NCBI GenBank assembly: GCA_003553485.1
Contig: PWEJ01000140.1
Span: 1 to 42,333 of the forward strand
Length of the DNA: 42,333 bases
Reading direction: 5' to 3'
DNA from: Halanaerobiaceae bacterium
Lineage (GTDB): Bacteria > Bacillota > Halanaerobiia > Halanaerobiales > Halarsenatibacteraceae
Shown here one piece after another: positions 15,628 through 24,676 of this stretch (position 1 is its first letter; each line of letters starts with the position of its first letter). The notes under the pieces were generated by a model that was given only the letters and a program-made list of their open reading frames with translations, was not told the DNA's origin and ran no database searches. The translations under genes were made by a program, and so were the position numbers.

Positions 15628-15924
15628 CTAATCTTCATTTTTAACGATCAAGTAACGCATTAAATCGCCAATTAGTTTAAAGTTTCTCTCCAGCTCATCA
15701 ACAACTTCAGAATTGCCAGCAAACTCTATTACTAGATAATAACCACTACGCTCATCATTAATGGGATAGGCAAGTCTTCTTTCTCCCCACTCATCAACTT
15801 CTAAAATTTCGCCACCATTATTTTCAATAGTAGACTTAACGCGGGTAATGCTTGCCTCTCTATCCTCTTCCGACTGCTCACTGGAGAGAATAAAGGTGGT
15901 TTCATAATTAGTTAACTCTTCCAT
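15628..15924 (-). CDS. rpsF: 30S ribosomal protein S6
   Basis: Small-subunit protein partnering S18. 98 residues with the S6 pattern NYETTFILS, DEWGERRLAYPI and GYYLVIEF. It starts 7 bases or so after GGAGGTG. First gene of the operon, preceded by a strong promoter and a leader that can fold like the S6:S18-binding RNA. Confidence 0.97.
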   Translation of the reverse strand: MEELTNYETTFILSSEQSEEDREASITRVKSTIENNGGEILEVDEWGERRLAYPINDERSGYYLVIEFAGNSEVVDELERNFKLIGDLMRYLIVKNED

Positions 15925-15992
15925 CTTTTCACCTCCTCCATCTGGTCTTAACGGCCTCAGTCCAAAACTGAAGCATGGTAGAGTTTGAATTC
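15925..15992 (-). promoter_or_regulatory. rpsF leader, candidate S6:S18-binding autoregulatory RNA
   Basis: In the transcript, GCTTCAGT and ACTGAGGC form an 8-bp stem with one G-U pair. A CCG sits directly 3' of this stem, and a short outer CCAT/ATGG stem closes an asymmetric loop. A CCG in such a 3' internal loop is the hallmark of the rpsF leader bound by the S6:S18 complex. The fold is by eye; the identity is tentative. Confidence 0.45.
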
Positions 15993-16004
15993 ATACCTTT
16001 CATC

Positions 16005-16033
16005 ATTATAGCATTATTATTTCTTGATTGCAA
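16005..16033 (-). promoter_or_regulatory. Promoter of the rpsF-ssb-rpsR operon
   Basis: Minus strand: TTGCAA (16033-16028), 17-base spacer, TATAAT (16010-16005) preceded by TGC (extended -10). Confidence 0.8.
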
Positions 16034-16089
16034 TAATAAATGCCGATTTAATAGCCCTCTATTAACAGTAAATTATTTCAGGCAAAAAC

Positions 16090-17163
16090 TCAATCCGAAA
16101 AGTGGAAATAACATATATCTCCATCTTTAATTTTATAGTCCCTTCCCACAACCTCAACTTCTCCTGCTCTTTTAGCCTCTTCTAAATCAGAAAATTGCGC
16201 CCACTGGGCATAATTAATAACTTCGGCTTTAATAAAACCCTCTTCCATTTGACTATGGATCTTTCCTGCCGCCGCTGGAGCCAATGTTCCACGTGGAACA
16301 TTGGTGGCCCGAACTTCCTTTCCTCCAGCCACCGTAAAAAAAGTGATGAGATCTAACAAATCTTTGCTGGCCTTTATTAGACTATCAATGTTATCTCCTT
16401 CCCGGTCTTCTCTAAATAACGCCCTTTCTTCCGGGGATAGCTGCATTAGCTCTTCTTCAAATAAAACATCCAAAAACAGGTATTGCTCCTGGTGGTTTTC
16501 AAGATGTGCTCTAAATTCTTCTTTGCTATTCTCCTTTTGTTTATTAATATTACCGAGATATAAAAGAGGTTTTGCCGTCAGCAAAAATAATTCAGCTACC
16601 AGCCTCTCCTGTAGCTGGGATAAGTTTTGTCTTCTGATGGGTATATCATCAGCAAGCTTTTCCTCTATATTCTTTAAGGCCTCTTCCTCGGCAAAATACT
16701 TTTTGTCCCCTGTTTTCTGCATATTAATTGTTTTTTCCAATCTCTTCTCTATTGTCTGAAGATCAGCAGCAATCAACTCCCTTTCAATTATCTTTATATC
16801 TCGAAGAGGTGAAATGTCACCAGCTACATGGGCAATATTCTCATCTGCAAATAGGCGCACCACATGGGCTAGGGCATCTACTTCTCTGATATTAGCTAAA
16901 AATTGATTTCCCAAACCCTCTCCCTGACTTGCCCCCTCCACTAATCCAGCAATATCAACGAATTTGACGAAAGCCGCCCGGCATTTTTCTGGTTGATAAA
17001 ATTGACATAGTTCAGTTAATCTATCATCCTTAATCTTTATAACTCCTACATTTGATTCCACTGTGGTAAAGGGATAGTTTTTTGCTTCTACCTCTTTTTC
17101 CGTTAGGGCTGTAAATAAGGTAGACTTCCCTACATTTGGCAGTCCAATCAGACCAATCTCCAT
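16090..17163 (-). CDS. ychF: Redox/ribosome-associated P-loop ATPase YchF (OLA1 family)
   Basis: Obg-related NTPase that prefers ATP. The P-loop is GLPNVGKST (residues 7-15), the G2/G3 regions follow (YPFTTVESNVG, DIAGLVEGASQGEGLG), and the TGS-domain end has the ATNVPRGTLAPAAAGKIHSQME and GDICYFHFSD blocks. 357 residues is normal. Its ATG overlaps the stop of the DUF951 gene by one base (TAATG), so the two are translationally coupled. A 24-base palindrome containing a parS site is embedded in the TGS region. Confidence 0.96.
   Translation of the reverse strand: MEIGLIGLPNVGKSTLFTALTEKEVEAKNYPFTTVESNVGVIKIKDDRLTELCQFYQPEKCRAAFVKFVDIAGLVEGASQGEGLGNQFLANIREVDALAHVVRLFADENIAHVAGDISPLRDIKIIERELIAADLQTIEKRLEKTINMQKTGDKKYFAEEEALKNIEEKLADDIPIRRQNLSQLQERLVAELFLLTAKPLLYLGNINKQKENSKEEFRAHLENHQEQYLFLDVLFEEELMQLSPEERALFREDREGDNIDSLIKASKDLLDLITFFTVAGGKEVRATNVPRGTLAPAAAGKIHSQMEEGFIKAEVINYAQWAQFSDLEEAKRAGEVEVVGRDYKIKDGDICYFHFSD
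16281..16304. other. parS site inside ychF (24-bp perfect palindrome)
   Basis: The core TGTTCCACGTGGAACA (16285-16300) is a symmetric version of the B. subtilis parS consensus TGTTNCACGTGAAACA. Symmetry extends four bases further each side (CCAA/TTGG). ParB is encoded about 8 kb away. Confidence 0.85.
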
Positions 17164-17369
17164 TAATTATTCTCCCCTTCAGAGCAGAGCTCCGTCATAT
17201 TTTTAGTAAATTTTTTCCGCGGCAAAGTCACCAGTCTACCGCAGCCCTGACATTTGAGCTTAACATCCATGCCTAATCTAATTATCTCCCATTTATTTTC
17301 TCCGCAGGGATGGGGCTTTTTCATCTTTATAAAATCACCTTTGGCTAACTTCTCTTCAGCTCTACCCAC
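17163..17369 (-). CDS. DUF951 small zinc-ribbon-like protein
   Basis: 68 residues. The core GDFIKMKKPHPCGENKWEIIRLGMD... followed by KCQGCGRLVTLPRKKF is the DUF951 family pattern, with three cysteines (HPCG and CQGC) that may bind a metal. Function unknown; the gene sits next to ychF in B. subtilis also. GTG start nine bases after AAAGGAGG. Translationally coupled to ychF. Confidence 0.88.
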   Translation of the reverse strand: MGRAEEKLAKGDFIKMKKPHPCGENKWEIIRLGMDVKLKCQGCGRLVTLPRKKFTKNMTELCSEGENN

Positions 17370-17410
17370 TTTAACAGACCTCCTTTATTCACCAAATAGT
17401 AAAAGCATCT

Positions 17411-17974
17411 TTAGTTAATGCTTATCAAAAACCAATAGAGAAGAAGAAAAATCATCACTCCGCTAATGATGATAGGAATTAAACAGCCTGGCTCCTGTAA
17501 AAGAGATTTCTTTTTGTCAACATCAAAACTTAAAGTTCCATGCTTTCTTGCTTTCTTTAAGTAACTGACTGAATCTTTATATTTACCCTCTTCCCGTAAA
17601 ATTACAGCCATGTTATTATAGGCCGGGCCATATTCTGAATTTCTATCAATGGCCGCCTGGTAATATTCCTTGGCTTCGGCAAAATTACCTGCTAACTTCT
17701 CTAGGCTTCCATAATTGGTTAAGGCCGGGGGATATTGGCTATCTATATTTAAAGCTGTAGCCAGATTTTTTCTTGCTTCCTCAATTTCATCTCTATTTAG
17801 ATATATTACTGCTAGCTTGTTATAAGCTGGAACAAATTCACTATCCATCTCTAAAATCTTTTCCAGCATCTTTTCTGCCTTATTAAATTTCCCCTGATCT
17901 AGTTTCAGGCTGGCCTCTTCATATTTATCAGCTATGAGTTGGGAAGCTGAATTTAAGTATTCCTTCTCTAACAT
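17411..17974 (-). CDS. TPR-repeat protein with C-terminal membrane anchor
   Basis: Three to four tetratricopeptide repeats (for example FNKAEKMLEKILEMDSEFVP, NLATALNIDSQYPPALTNYG, AKEYYQAAIDRNSEYGPAY) spanning about residues 30-140. They are followed by a single hydrophobic segment (LIPIIISGVMIFLLLYWFL) near the C-terminus. It is probably a tail-anchored scaffold facing the cytoplasm; no partner is evident. The second ATG (17974) is chosen because AAGGA lies eight bases before it; the first ATG (17983) touches that site. Confidence 0.78.
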   Translation of the reverse strand: MLEKEYLNSASQLIADKYEEASLKLDQGKFNKAEKMLEKILEMDSEFVPAYNKLAVIYLNRDEIEEARKNLATALNIDSQYPPALTNYGSLEKLAGNFAEAKEYYQAAIDRNSEYGPAYNNMAVILREEGKYKDSVSYLKKARKHGTLSFDVDKKKSLLQEPGCLIPIIISGVMIFLLLYWFLISIN

Positions 17975-18057
17975 ATAAATCATCCTTGCTAATTCACTTT
18001 ATAACTATAAAAAATATAATAAATTTATCATCTTAAATTATAACACAGAAATTAAAT

Positions 18058-18093
18058 AAAAAAAAGCATCCCCAGACCTTTACCGGGGATGCT
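18058..18093 (-). terminator. Intrinsic terminator of the glycine cleavage operon
   Basis: AGCATCCCC (18065-18073) and GGGGATGCT (18085-18093) form a perfect 9-bp stem, followed on the minus strand by a run of eight T. Confidence 0.9.
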
Positions 18094-18153
18094 CAAATAA
18101 TGATGCCCAGATATTAAAGCTAAAACAAGCTTTTAAAACAATTCATTACAGCT

Positions 18154-19593
18154 TTACCAGCGCAGATCAGGGTTTCTGGCTGCCTGAGCTTCATCCAGCT
18201 TTCTCACCACAGTATTATGGGGAGCATTTTCTACTACTTCTGGAGTTTCTTCTATTTCCCGGGCAATTTTTTTCATGGTCTCAATAAATCTATCAAGTGA
18301 AGCTAAGTTCTCGGTCTCTGTGGGCTCTACCATCAGAGCCTCTTTAACTATCAATGGGAAATAGATGGTAGGAGCATACTGTTCGTAATCCAGAAGTCGC
18401 TTGGCTATATTTACAGTTGAGATACCCTCTTTTTTCTGCCGGGAGCCAGATAAGACAAACTCATGCAGGCTATCGGAAGCAAAGGGTAACTCATAGGTAT
18501 CCTTTAATTTTTCCTTCATATAATTAGCATTAAGAACCGCATTTTCTGTAATTTCCTTTAAACCTTCTGCTCCAGCCGTTCTAATATAGGAGTAGGCCCT
18601 TAACATTACTCCATAATTGCCATAAAAGGCATGGATTTTACCTAGAGAATCCGGTCTATCAAAGTCCCAGCAGTATTTCTCTTCTTCTTTCTTTAAAACC
18701 GGAGCCGGTAAGAAGGGAGCCAGTTTGCTCTTCACAGCCACTGGTCCTGAACCAGGTCCACCGCCACCATGGGGAGTGGAGAAGGTCTTATGGAGGTTAT
18801 AATGGATTACGTCAAACTCCATATCACCTGGTCTGGCATAACCTAAAACAGCATTCATGTTAGCACCATCGTAATATAGTAATCCTCCAGCATCATGGAT
18901 TATCTGCTGAATCTGACAGATATCTTTTTCAAAAATCCCCAGGGTATTGGGGTTGGTCAGCATAAGGGCTGCCACATCATCATCCACCGCTTCTTTTAAT
19001 GATTCAATGTCGACCATGCCCCGCTCATTAGACTCAATCTCTACCACATCCAGACCAGCCATGGTGGCACTGGCAGGATTGGTGCCATGGGCAGAGTCAG
19101 GGACAATAACTTTGCTGCGCTCTTCGCCCTTTTTCTCAAAATACTTCCTGATTATCATTAAACCCACGTATTCACCATGAGCTCCTGAGGCAGGCTGTAA
19201 AGAAACCTCATCCATACCACTTATTTCTGCTAAATATTCCTTTAGTTCGTATAAAAGTTCAAGGCTCCCCTGCACCTGTTCCTCGGGCTGATAGGGATGA
19301 ATATTCGCTAAGTTGGGCATTCTGGCTACATCTTCATTGATCTTAGGATTATATTTCATAGTGCAGGAACCCAGGGGATAGATGCCGGAATCGACTCCAT
19401 AATTCATATTGGAAAGACTGGTATAGTGCCTGACCACATCTACCTCACTGGCTTCAGGCAGGTCAGGCTTCTCCTGGCGAATTGTCCCCTCTGGTAGAGC
19501 TTCCTCAGGATCCTTCTCTGGCACATCAACCTCTGGCAGAGAATAACCCTTTCTTCCTGGACTGCCATATTCTTTAATTAAAGGCTTAGCCAT
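18154..19593 (-). CDS. gcvPB: Glycine dehydrogenase (decarboxylating), P-protein subunit 2
   Basis: PLP-carrying half of the two-subunit P-protein; it decarboxylates glycine and passes aminomethyl to the lipoyl arm of GcvH. The PLP lysine is in [35 protein letters not shown] and YYDGANMNA are further family motifs. 479 residues. It overlaps gcvPA by 8 bases, so the subunits are translationally coupled. Last gene of the operon, followed by a strong terminator. Confidence 0.97.
   Translation of the reverse strand: MAKPLIKEYGSPGRKGYSLPEVDVPEKDPEEALPEGTIRQEKPDLPEASEVDVVRHYTSLSNMNYGVDSGIYPLGSCTMKYNPKINEDVARMPNLANIHPYQPEEQVQGSLELLYELKEYLAEISGMDEVSLQPASGAHGEYVGLMIIRKYFEKKGEERSKVIVPDSAHGTNPASATMAGLDVVEIESNERGMVDIESLKEAVDDDVAALMLTNPNTLGIFEKDICQIQQIIHDAGGLLYYDGANMNAVLGYARPGDMEFDVIHYNLHKTFSTPHGGGGPGSGPVAVKSKLAPFLPAPVLKKEEEKYCWDFDRPDSLGKIHAFYGNYGVMLRAYSYIRTAGAEGLKEITENAVLNANYMKEKLKDTYELPFASDSLHEFVLSGSRQKKEGISTVNIAKRLLDYEQYAPTIYFPLIVKEALMVEPTETENLASLDRFIETMKKIAREIEETPEVVENAPHNTVVRKLDEAQAARNPDLRW
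18254..18267. other. Noc-binding-like site, one mismatch, inside gcvPB
   Basis: ATTTCCCGGGCAAT differs from the Noc consensus at one base. It lies within coding sequence, so chance through codon use cannot be excluded. Confidence 0.4.
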
Positions 19594-20944
19594 CTAAAAC
19601 CACCTCCAGGTTGCTGACATAATCATCTAACTCCTGGCGAGTTTTCTTTTCTGTGACACAGACTAAAAGACCCTTGTTGTCAGTTAGCCGGGCCAGATTA
19701 ACTCCAGCTAAAATATCCCTTTCACACATCTGAGTTTGAACCTCTTCCGCAGTTAGATTTTCCTTTTCTATCTGCAGCCAGATTTCATTGAAGTAATTAT
19801 CGCCATTCATTACTTTAACACCTGCCAGGTTCTGCAGCTTTTCTGCTAAATAGGCTGTTTTCTGATAACATAGATTGGCTACTTCTCCTATACCTTCCTT
19901 GCCCATGGTGGCCATATAAATGGCAGCCATCAGGGCATTTAAGGCCTCATTGGTACAGATATTGGAAGTAGCTTTTTCTCTTCTAATATGCTGTTCCCTG
20001 GTCTGCATGGTCATAACATAGCCGGTATTGCCTTCAACATCCTCTGTCTTGCCGACCAGCCGTCCAGGCAACTGTCTCAATAGTCTTCTGTCATCTTTGA
20101 TGGCCATATAGCCAAGGTTGGGGCCCCCATAATTGGTAGCATTACCTAGAGGTTGGCCTTCTCCAACCACTATATCAGCTCCAAATTCACCAGGAGGAGT
20201 TAAAAGACCTAGAGCAATGGGATTAGCCACTACAATTAAAAGAGCTTTGGCTGCCCTGTCAATCTCAGCAGCTATTTTTTTCATATCTTCAATTGAACCA
20301 TAAAAGTTGGGATACTGTATTACTACAGCTGCTGTGTCATCATCAATCTCCTCTGCCAAAGAAGCATAATCAGTCACCGTACCTTCTTGCTCTATAGCTT
20401 TAAAATCGATTCCATGGGGCTCACCATAGGTTTTAGCAACCTCCCTGTAAGAGGGATGGAGAGTCTCTGGCAGTAAGACTTTTTCCTTCCGGGTATGTCT
20501 TCTGGCCATGATTACAGCTTCCCCTAAAGCTGAGGCCCCATCCAAAAGAGAGGCATTGGAGATACCCATACCTGTAAGTTCACAGATCATGCTCTGATAT
20601 TCATACATGGCCTGCAGTGTTCCCTGGCTGAGCTCAGCCTGATAGGGAGTATAGGCAGTGTAAAATTCTGACCTCACTATCATATGATCTATAATCGCCG
20701 GAATGTAATGATCATAGGAGCCGGCACCTAAATAACTGGAAAAATTGCTTAAATCTAAGTTCTGTTCTGCTTTATCGGTAACTAAGTTTTTCAATTCTAA
20801 TTCTGATAAACCCGCCGGGATATCAAAGGGGCGCTCAAACTTCACCTCTTCGGGAATAGCCTGGAAAAGGTCAGTCACTTCTTCCACACCTATTGCCTGG
20901 AGCATTTCCTCCTTTTCAGGTGGTGTGTTAGAAATATATCTCAT
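19586..20944 (-). CDS. gcvPA: Glycine dehydrogenase (decarboxylating), P-protein subunit 1
   Basis: N-terminal-type half of the split P-protein. [20 protein letters not shown] is the typical beginning; [20 protein letters not shown] and [20 protein letters not shown] are strongly conserved family blocks. 452 residues is normal. Its ATG overlaps the gcvH stop by one base (TAATG). Works with GcvPB as a heterotetramer in the cytoplasm. Confidence 0.97.
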   Translation of the reverse strand: MRYISNTPPEKEEMLQAIGVEEVTDLFQAIPEEVKFERPFDIPAGLSELELKNLVTDKAEQNLDLSNFSSYLGAGSYDHYIPAIIDHMIVRSEFYTAYTPYQAELSQGTLQAMYEYQSMICELTGMGISNASLLDGASALGEAVIMARRHTRKEKVLLPETLHPSYREVAKTYGEPHGIDFKAIEQEGTVTDYASLAEEIDDDTAAVVIQYPNFYGSIEDMKKIAAEIDRAAKALLIVVANPIALGLLTPPGEFGADIVVGEGQPLGNATNYGGPNLGYMAIKDDRRLLRQLPGRLVGKTEDVEGNTGYVMTMQTREQHIRREKATSNICTNEALNALMAAIYMATMGKEGIGEVANLCYQKTAYLAEKLQNLAGVKVMNGDNYFNEIWLQIEKENLTAEEVQTQMCERDILAGVNLARLTDNKGLLVCVTEKKTRQELDDYVSNLEVVLDG

Positions 20945-21330
20945 TATGCTTCCTCCTTTAAAAACTCCCGATATTCCTCAGTATTCATAAGCTCCTCTAA
21001 TTCCGCTTCATCACTTAACTTAACCTTCACAATCCAGCCCTCACCGTAGGGATCTTCATTGACCAATTCTGGACTATCAAGTAAATCTTCATTGATAGCG
21101 CATATTTCACCACTTACTGGAAGGTATAAATCAGAAACCGCTTTAACCGATTCAATAACACCAAAATTGTCATGCTGAGCAAATTCCTCTTCCAGTTCAG
21201 GCAGTTCCACAAAGACAATATCTCCTAATTCTTCCTGGGCAAAATTTGTAATACCAATAGTTCCTACCCCGTCTTCTACCTTTAACCACTCATGATCTTC
21301 AGTAAAACAAAGTCCTTCAGGTACTTCCAT
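20944..21330 (-). CDS. gcvH: Glycine cleavage system H protein
   Basis: Lipoyl carrier shuttling the aminomethyl group between P, T and L proteins. The lipoylated lysine is in GVIESVKAVSDLYLP. 128 residues. It lies 20 bases after gcvT. The L protein (dihydrolipoyl dehydrogenase) and a lipoate ligase are not in the window. Confidence 0.97.
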   Translation of the reverse strand: MEVPEGLCFTEDHEWLKVEDGVGTIGITNFAQEELGDIVFVELPELEEEFAQHDNFGVIESVKAVSDLYLPVSGEICAINEDLLDSPELVNEDPYGEGWIVKVKLSDEAELEELMNTEEYREFLKEEA

Positions 21331-21350
21331 CTCAAATCCCTCCTAATTTT

Positions 21351-22436
21351 TTAGATAAATGGAATCTCCACCACTTCAGCGGCGATTATCCTGCTTCTCA
21401 CTTTAATATTAATCTTTTGGCCTGGCTGCCAGTATCCTTCTTTAAGGTATCCCAGACCAATATTCTCCTCTAGACTGGGAGAGTAACTGCCTGAGGTGAC
21501 AAAACCAATTTCCTCTTCGGCCTCATTCAAAATTGGATAATCATGACGAGCAATACCTCTGCCCTTAACAATAAAACCCACCAGCCTGCGCTTCAGGCCG
21601 GCTTCTTTGATTTCCTGCAAACTTTCTTTCCCGATAAAGTCTTCCTTGGCAAATTTTACTGTCCAGCCCAGTCCTGCTTCCAGGGGATTGGTGTCTTTAC
21701 TTATTTCATTTCCATAGAGGCAGAGACATTTTTCCAGCCTTAAGGTGTCACGGGCCCCTAGTCCAGCAGGCTTTAAACCTTCTGCTTCCCCTGCTGTCAA
21801 CAACTTCTGCCAGAGCTCTACACTTTTATCGGGCTTTAGGTATATTTCAAAACCATCTTCACCTGTATAGCCAGTTCTCGAAACTAAGGCCTCAATTGAA
21901 GCGATTTCCATCTCAGTACAGCTAAAGGCGCTCATCTTCTTTAAGTTATAGTCCGTTAACTGGGATAAAATCTTCTCAGCTCGTGGACCCTGCAGAGCCA
22001 GAAGAGCATAATTTTGAGAATGATCTTCGATGACTACCTGGCCTGAAAAGTCCTGCCCCTGCTCTGTTATCCAGTCAAAATCCTTTTTTGTATTAGCAGC
22101 ATTGACCACTAAAAAATATTTATCTTTAGCCAATTTATAGATCAGAAGATCATCAACTATTCCTCCGTCAGGATAGCACATCGGTGAATAGACTGCTTTT
22201 CCTGAAGCCAGGTCAGATATTTTATTGGTCAAAAGATAATCCAAAAACTCTCCAGCGTCTTCTCCCTTTACCAGAAACTCTCCCATATGGCTGACATCAA
22301 AGAGTCCTGCTCTTTCTCTAACGGCCTGGTGTTCAGATATTATACCAGTATATTCCACTGGCATTTCCCAACCACCAAAATCAGTCATTTTTGCTCCTAG
22401 CTCTTTATGCTGAGCATTTAAAGGCGTTACTGCCAT
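21351..22436 (-). CDS. gcvT: Glycine cleavage system T protein (aminomethyltransferase)
   Basis: Transfers the methylene of aminomethyl-GcvH to tetrahydrofolate and releases ammonia. Family blocks seen: [26 protein letters not shown], and [15 protein letters not shown], with [15 protein letters not shown] later. 361 residues. First gene of gcvT-gcvH-gcvPA-gcvPB; its leader carries a glycine riboswitch, so the operon should be turned on by glycine. Confidence 0.97.
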   Translation of the reverse strand: MAVTPLNAQHKELGAKMTDFGGWEMPVEYTGIISEHQAVRERAGLFDVSHMGEFLVKGEDAGEFLDYLLTNKISDLASGKAVYSPMCYPDGGIVDDLLIYKLAKDKYFLVVNAANTKKDFDWITEQGQDFSGQVVIEDHSQNYALLALQGPRAEKILSQLTDYNLKKMSAFSCTEMEIASIEALVSRTGYTGEDGFEIYLKPDKSVELWQKLLTAGEAEGLKPAGLGARDTLRLEKCLCLYGNEISKDTNPLEAGLGWTVKFAKEDFIGKESLQEIKEAGLKRRLVGFIVKGRGIARHDYPILNEAEEEIGFVTSGSYSPSLEENIGLGYLKEGYWQPGQKINIKVRSRIIAAEVVEIPFI

Positions 22437-22499
22437 TTTCTCACCTCCTTTCCTGAGGATTTACCCTGATTAAGAGTAAAAGAGATTAAAATAGCCCCT

Positions 22500-22672
22500 C
22501 AACTATAAACAGAGGAGACCGGGCAAGCCAGCCTCCTCTGTTCAAAAGTCCAGAGTTCCGTCCCTTCAGAATTCTTAAGCCTGAGAGTTTCAGTTCTTTT
22601 GAACCTTGCCCCTTCGGCGCTCTTATAATATTTGATATTTAAGAGCTCTCTCCTGAATTTCAACCGGATTAG
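22500..22672 (-). ncRNA. Glycine riboswitch (single aptamer) upstream of gcvT
   Basis: On the minus strand the leader contains AGGAGAGAGC, then GCGCCGAAGGGGCAAG and GAAACTCTCAGGC, the three most conserved glycine-aptamer blocks, in order and spacing. Only one aptamer is present. Downstream, AACAGAGGAG (22542-22533) pairs perfectly with CTCCTCTGTT (22517-22508), but no U-run follows this stem, so the switching mechanism is unclear. This accounts for most of the 361-base gap between gcvT and the TrkA-type gene; the rest is AT-rich and presumably holds the promoter, which I cannot place with confidence. Confidence 0.93.
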
Positions 22673-22797
22673 ATATTATTTTTTAAGTTGCATTTTTAAA
22701 GTTACTATCAAATTTTGAATATTTTACTCCTCTATTATTAATATTCTCAGAAAAAGCCAAAAGTCCTTCTTAAATTGTAATTTTTTTGTTATTAAAT

Positions 22798-23454
22798 CTA
22801 ATGAGAAAATATTTTAGTTAATTCCTCCTGATAACCCCTTCGAATCAAAGCAATAATAAAATCTTCAGCCAATATTTTAGTATTGCCCCGGGGAACAATA
22901 GGAGTATCACCTCTTAAAATCGAAACTAATACTGCCTCCTGAGGCAATTCAATATCCTTTAACTTGCTGCCGATAACCTCAGCTTCATCGCTGACATTTA
23001 TTCTTATCAGTTTTAGGTCATCATGTTTGGGGGAAAAGAGCAGATCTAAGTCAGCCTTTTTAACCTCCTGCTCCACTAAAGCCGATAAAATAGCCGGACT
23101 ACTTACTGCCACATTAACCCCTAACCAGTCAAATAGCCTCTCATTACCAGGAGTATTTACAGTGGTTAAAGTTCTGGGCACATTAAATTTCCTCTCGGCT
23201 AGCTGACAGATAACCAGATTGTCCTGGTCGTCCTTAGTCACTGCCAGAAGAACATCGGCCTCTTCGATGCCTGCCTGTTCTAAAATTTCCCCGCGAGACC
23301 CGTCACCACAGACTACTTCTATATTGTGATTATCCTTAATCCGCTGACATTTAGCTTCATTTTGCTCTATTAAGACGATATCATGATTTTTTTCCATCAT
23401 ATTAGTTAGTAAGTATCTGCCAACTTTTCCGCCACCCACAATAATTATCTTCAA
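22798..23454 (-). CDS. TrkA/KtrA-type potassium-channel regulatory protein
   Basis: Cytoplasmic gating subunit for a Trk/Ktr-type K+ transporter. An N-terminal Rossmann RCK_N domain (IIVGGGKVGRYLL, residues 3-15, with the acidic IEQNE ending strand 2) binds nucleotide. A C-terminal RCK_C domain runs from about residue 135 to 218. 218 residues fits single-RCK KtrA. No membrane subunit is adjacent. The gene follows parB on the same strand with 106 bases between, and a parS site lies in that gap. Confidence 0.9.
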   Translation of the reverse strand: MKIIIVGGGKVGRYLLTNMMEKNHDIVLIEQNEAKCQRIKDNHNIEVVCGDGSRGEILEQAGIEEADVLLAVTKDDQDNLVICQLAERKFNVPRTLTTVNTPGNERLFDWLGVNVAVSSPAILSALVEQEVKKADLDLLFSPKHDDLKLIRINVSDEAEVIGSKLKDIELPQEAVLVSILRGDTPIVPRGNTKILAEDFIIALIRRGYQEELTKIFSH

Positions 23455-23486
23455 TTATAGCCCTCCAGGTTTATTTTATCTAAAAA

Positions 23487-23502
23487 TGTTCCACGTGAAA
23501 CA
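23487..23502. other. parS site
   Basis: TGTTCCACGTGAAACA is an exact match to the B. subtilis parS consensus. It lies between parB and the TrkA-type gene, next to the gene for its binding protein. Confidence 0.92.
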
Positions 23503-23560
23503 TTGAAAAGTCCAGGCAAAGTTTCCTGGCACTTTAAAACAAAAATTTTAAAAACAAATC

Positions 23561-24676
23561 TTACTTTAACTTAGCAAGTAAAGCCTTTAAATCCTGAGGC
23601 TTCTGGCAGCTAAAAACTACCTTTGTCTCTTCTTCTGTTTTATTGATAGTCACAGGAAGGCCGGTTATCTCCTCAATTTCTTGACAGTAAACCTGCCATT
23701 TATTAATCTCCTCCAGCTCAGCAATATCATCCTCTAGCTCCTCTAGATTGTCAGGATCTCTCTCTGGCTCACCTAATAATTTTTGCAGGCCAGCCAAAAT
23801 ATCATCTTCCTCGGCCTCAACCGCAAGTTCTTCAGTCGCTTCAGAGCTTAGGACATCCTTCTCTGCTTTAGCTTTATCATCCTGTTCCTGAGTGGAAACA
23901 GCAGAGCTAATCTCTCTCTCTTCCTCTTCAGAGTCCTGTTCCTCTGTCATAACCGGAGAGGATTTTTCTCTTTCTTCTTCCGTTTCTTTAAGGCCAGCAA
24001 TATATCTTTCAGTTTCTCGTACTGACATTTCCCGGGAAATAACTTCTTCAGCTATTTCCAGCTGCTCTGACTTTTCCTCTAAACCTGCTAATGCCCTGGC
24101 CTGCCCGGCATAAAGCTGGCCGGCAGCAATCTTTTCCTGCAATTCTTCCGGAAGTTTTAATAATCTCAGACTATTGCTGATAGTCGAGCGGCTTTTACCA
24201 ATTCTTTCCGCCAGTTCCTGTTGAGTTAATTTCATTTCTGCTAATAGATTTTTATAGGCCTTGGCTTCCTCCAGGGGGTTAAGATCATCACGGTGGATAT
24301 TTTCAATGAGAGCTATTTCAATCATCTCTTCTCGCTTAAGATCCTTAACCAAAGCCGGAACGGTATCCTGTTCGGCTATTTGGGAAGCTCTCCAGCGCCT
24401 TTCCCCGGCTACAATATAATAGCCTGTTTCTTCTTTAGGAGCAATGATTAGAGGTTGTAGGACTCCCTTTTCCGCAATGGAAGCAGCTAATTCCTTTAAG
24501 CTCTCTTCATTGAAATCTTCTCGCGGTTGATAGGGGTTAGGCTCTATCTCTTCAAGGGCAATATTTTCAATCCCTTCGGCCTCAGTGACGGCTTCTCCCT
24601 CATCAGTTTTGATTTCTGGCTCGTTATCAAAAAAAGCATCTAATCCTTTTCCTAATCTCTTTTTCCTATTGCTCAT
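23561..24676 (-). CDS. parB: Chromosome partitioning CTPase ParB (Spo0J)
   Basis: Binds parS, loads as a CTP-dependent sliding clamp and recruits SMC. The start MSNRKKRLGKGLDAFF is the usual ParA-stimulating N-terminus. The CTP motifs GERRWRAS (91-98) and ENIHRDDLNP follow, then the HTH GKSRSTISNSLRLLKLP (160-176). Arg163 and Gly191 are the residues expected of a parS-binding ParB rather than Noc. At 371 residues it is longer than the usual 280-300 because of an acidic Glu/Ser/Thr-rich linker at about 231-325 before the dimerisation domain. It overlaps parA by 11 bases. A perfect Noc-type site lies inside the gene. Confidence 0.95.
   Translation of the reverse strand: MSNRKKRLGKGLDAFFDNEPEIKTDEGEAVTEAEGIENIALEEIEPNPYQPREDFNEESLKELAASIAEKGVLQPLIIAPKEETGYYIVAGERRWRASQIAEQDTVPALVKDLKREEMIEIALIENIHRDDLNPLEEAKAYKNLLAEMKLTQQELAERIGKSRSTISNSLRLLKLPEELQEKIAAGQLYAGQARALAGLEEKSEQLEIAEEVISREMSVRETERYIAGLKETEEEREKSSPVMTEEQDSEEEEREISSAVSTQEQDDKAKAEKDVLSSEATEELAVEAEEDDILAGLQKLLGEPERDPDNLEELEDDIAELEEINKWQVYCQEIEEITGLPVTINKTEEETKVVFSCQKPQDLKALLAKLK
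24027..24040. other. Noc-binding-type site (perfect) inside parB
   Basis: ATTTCCCGGGAAAT, exact match to the Noc consensus, lying in codons for Ile-Ser-Arg-Glu-Met of ParB. Confidence 0.7.
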
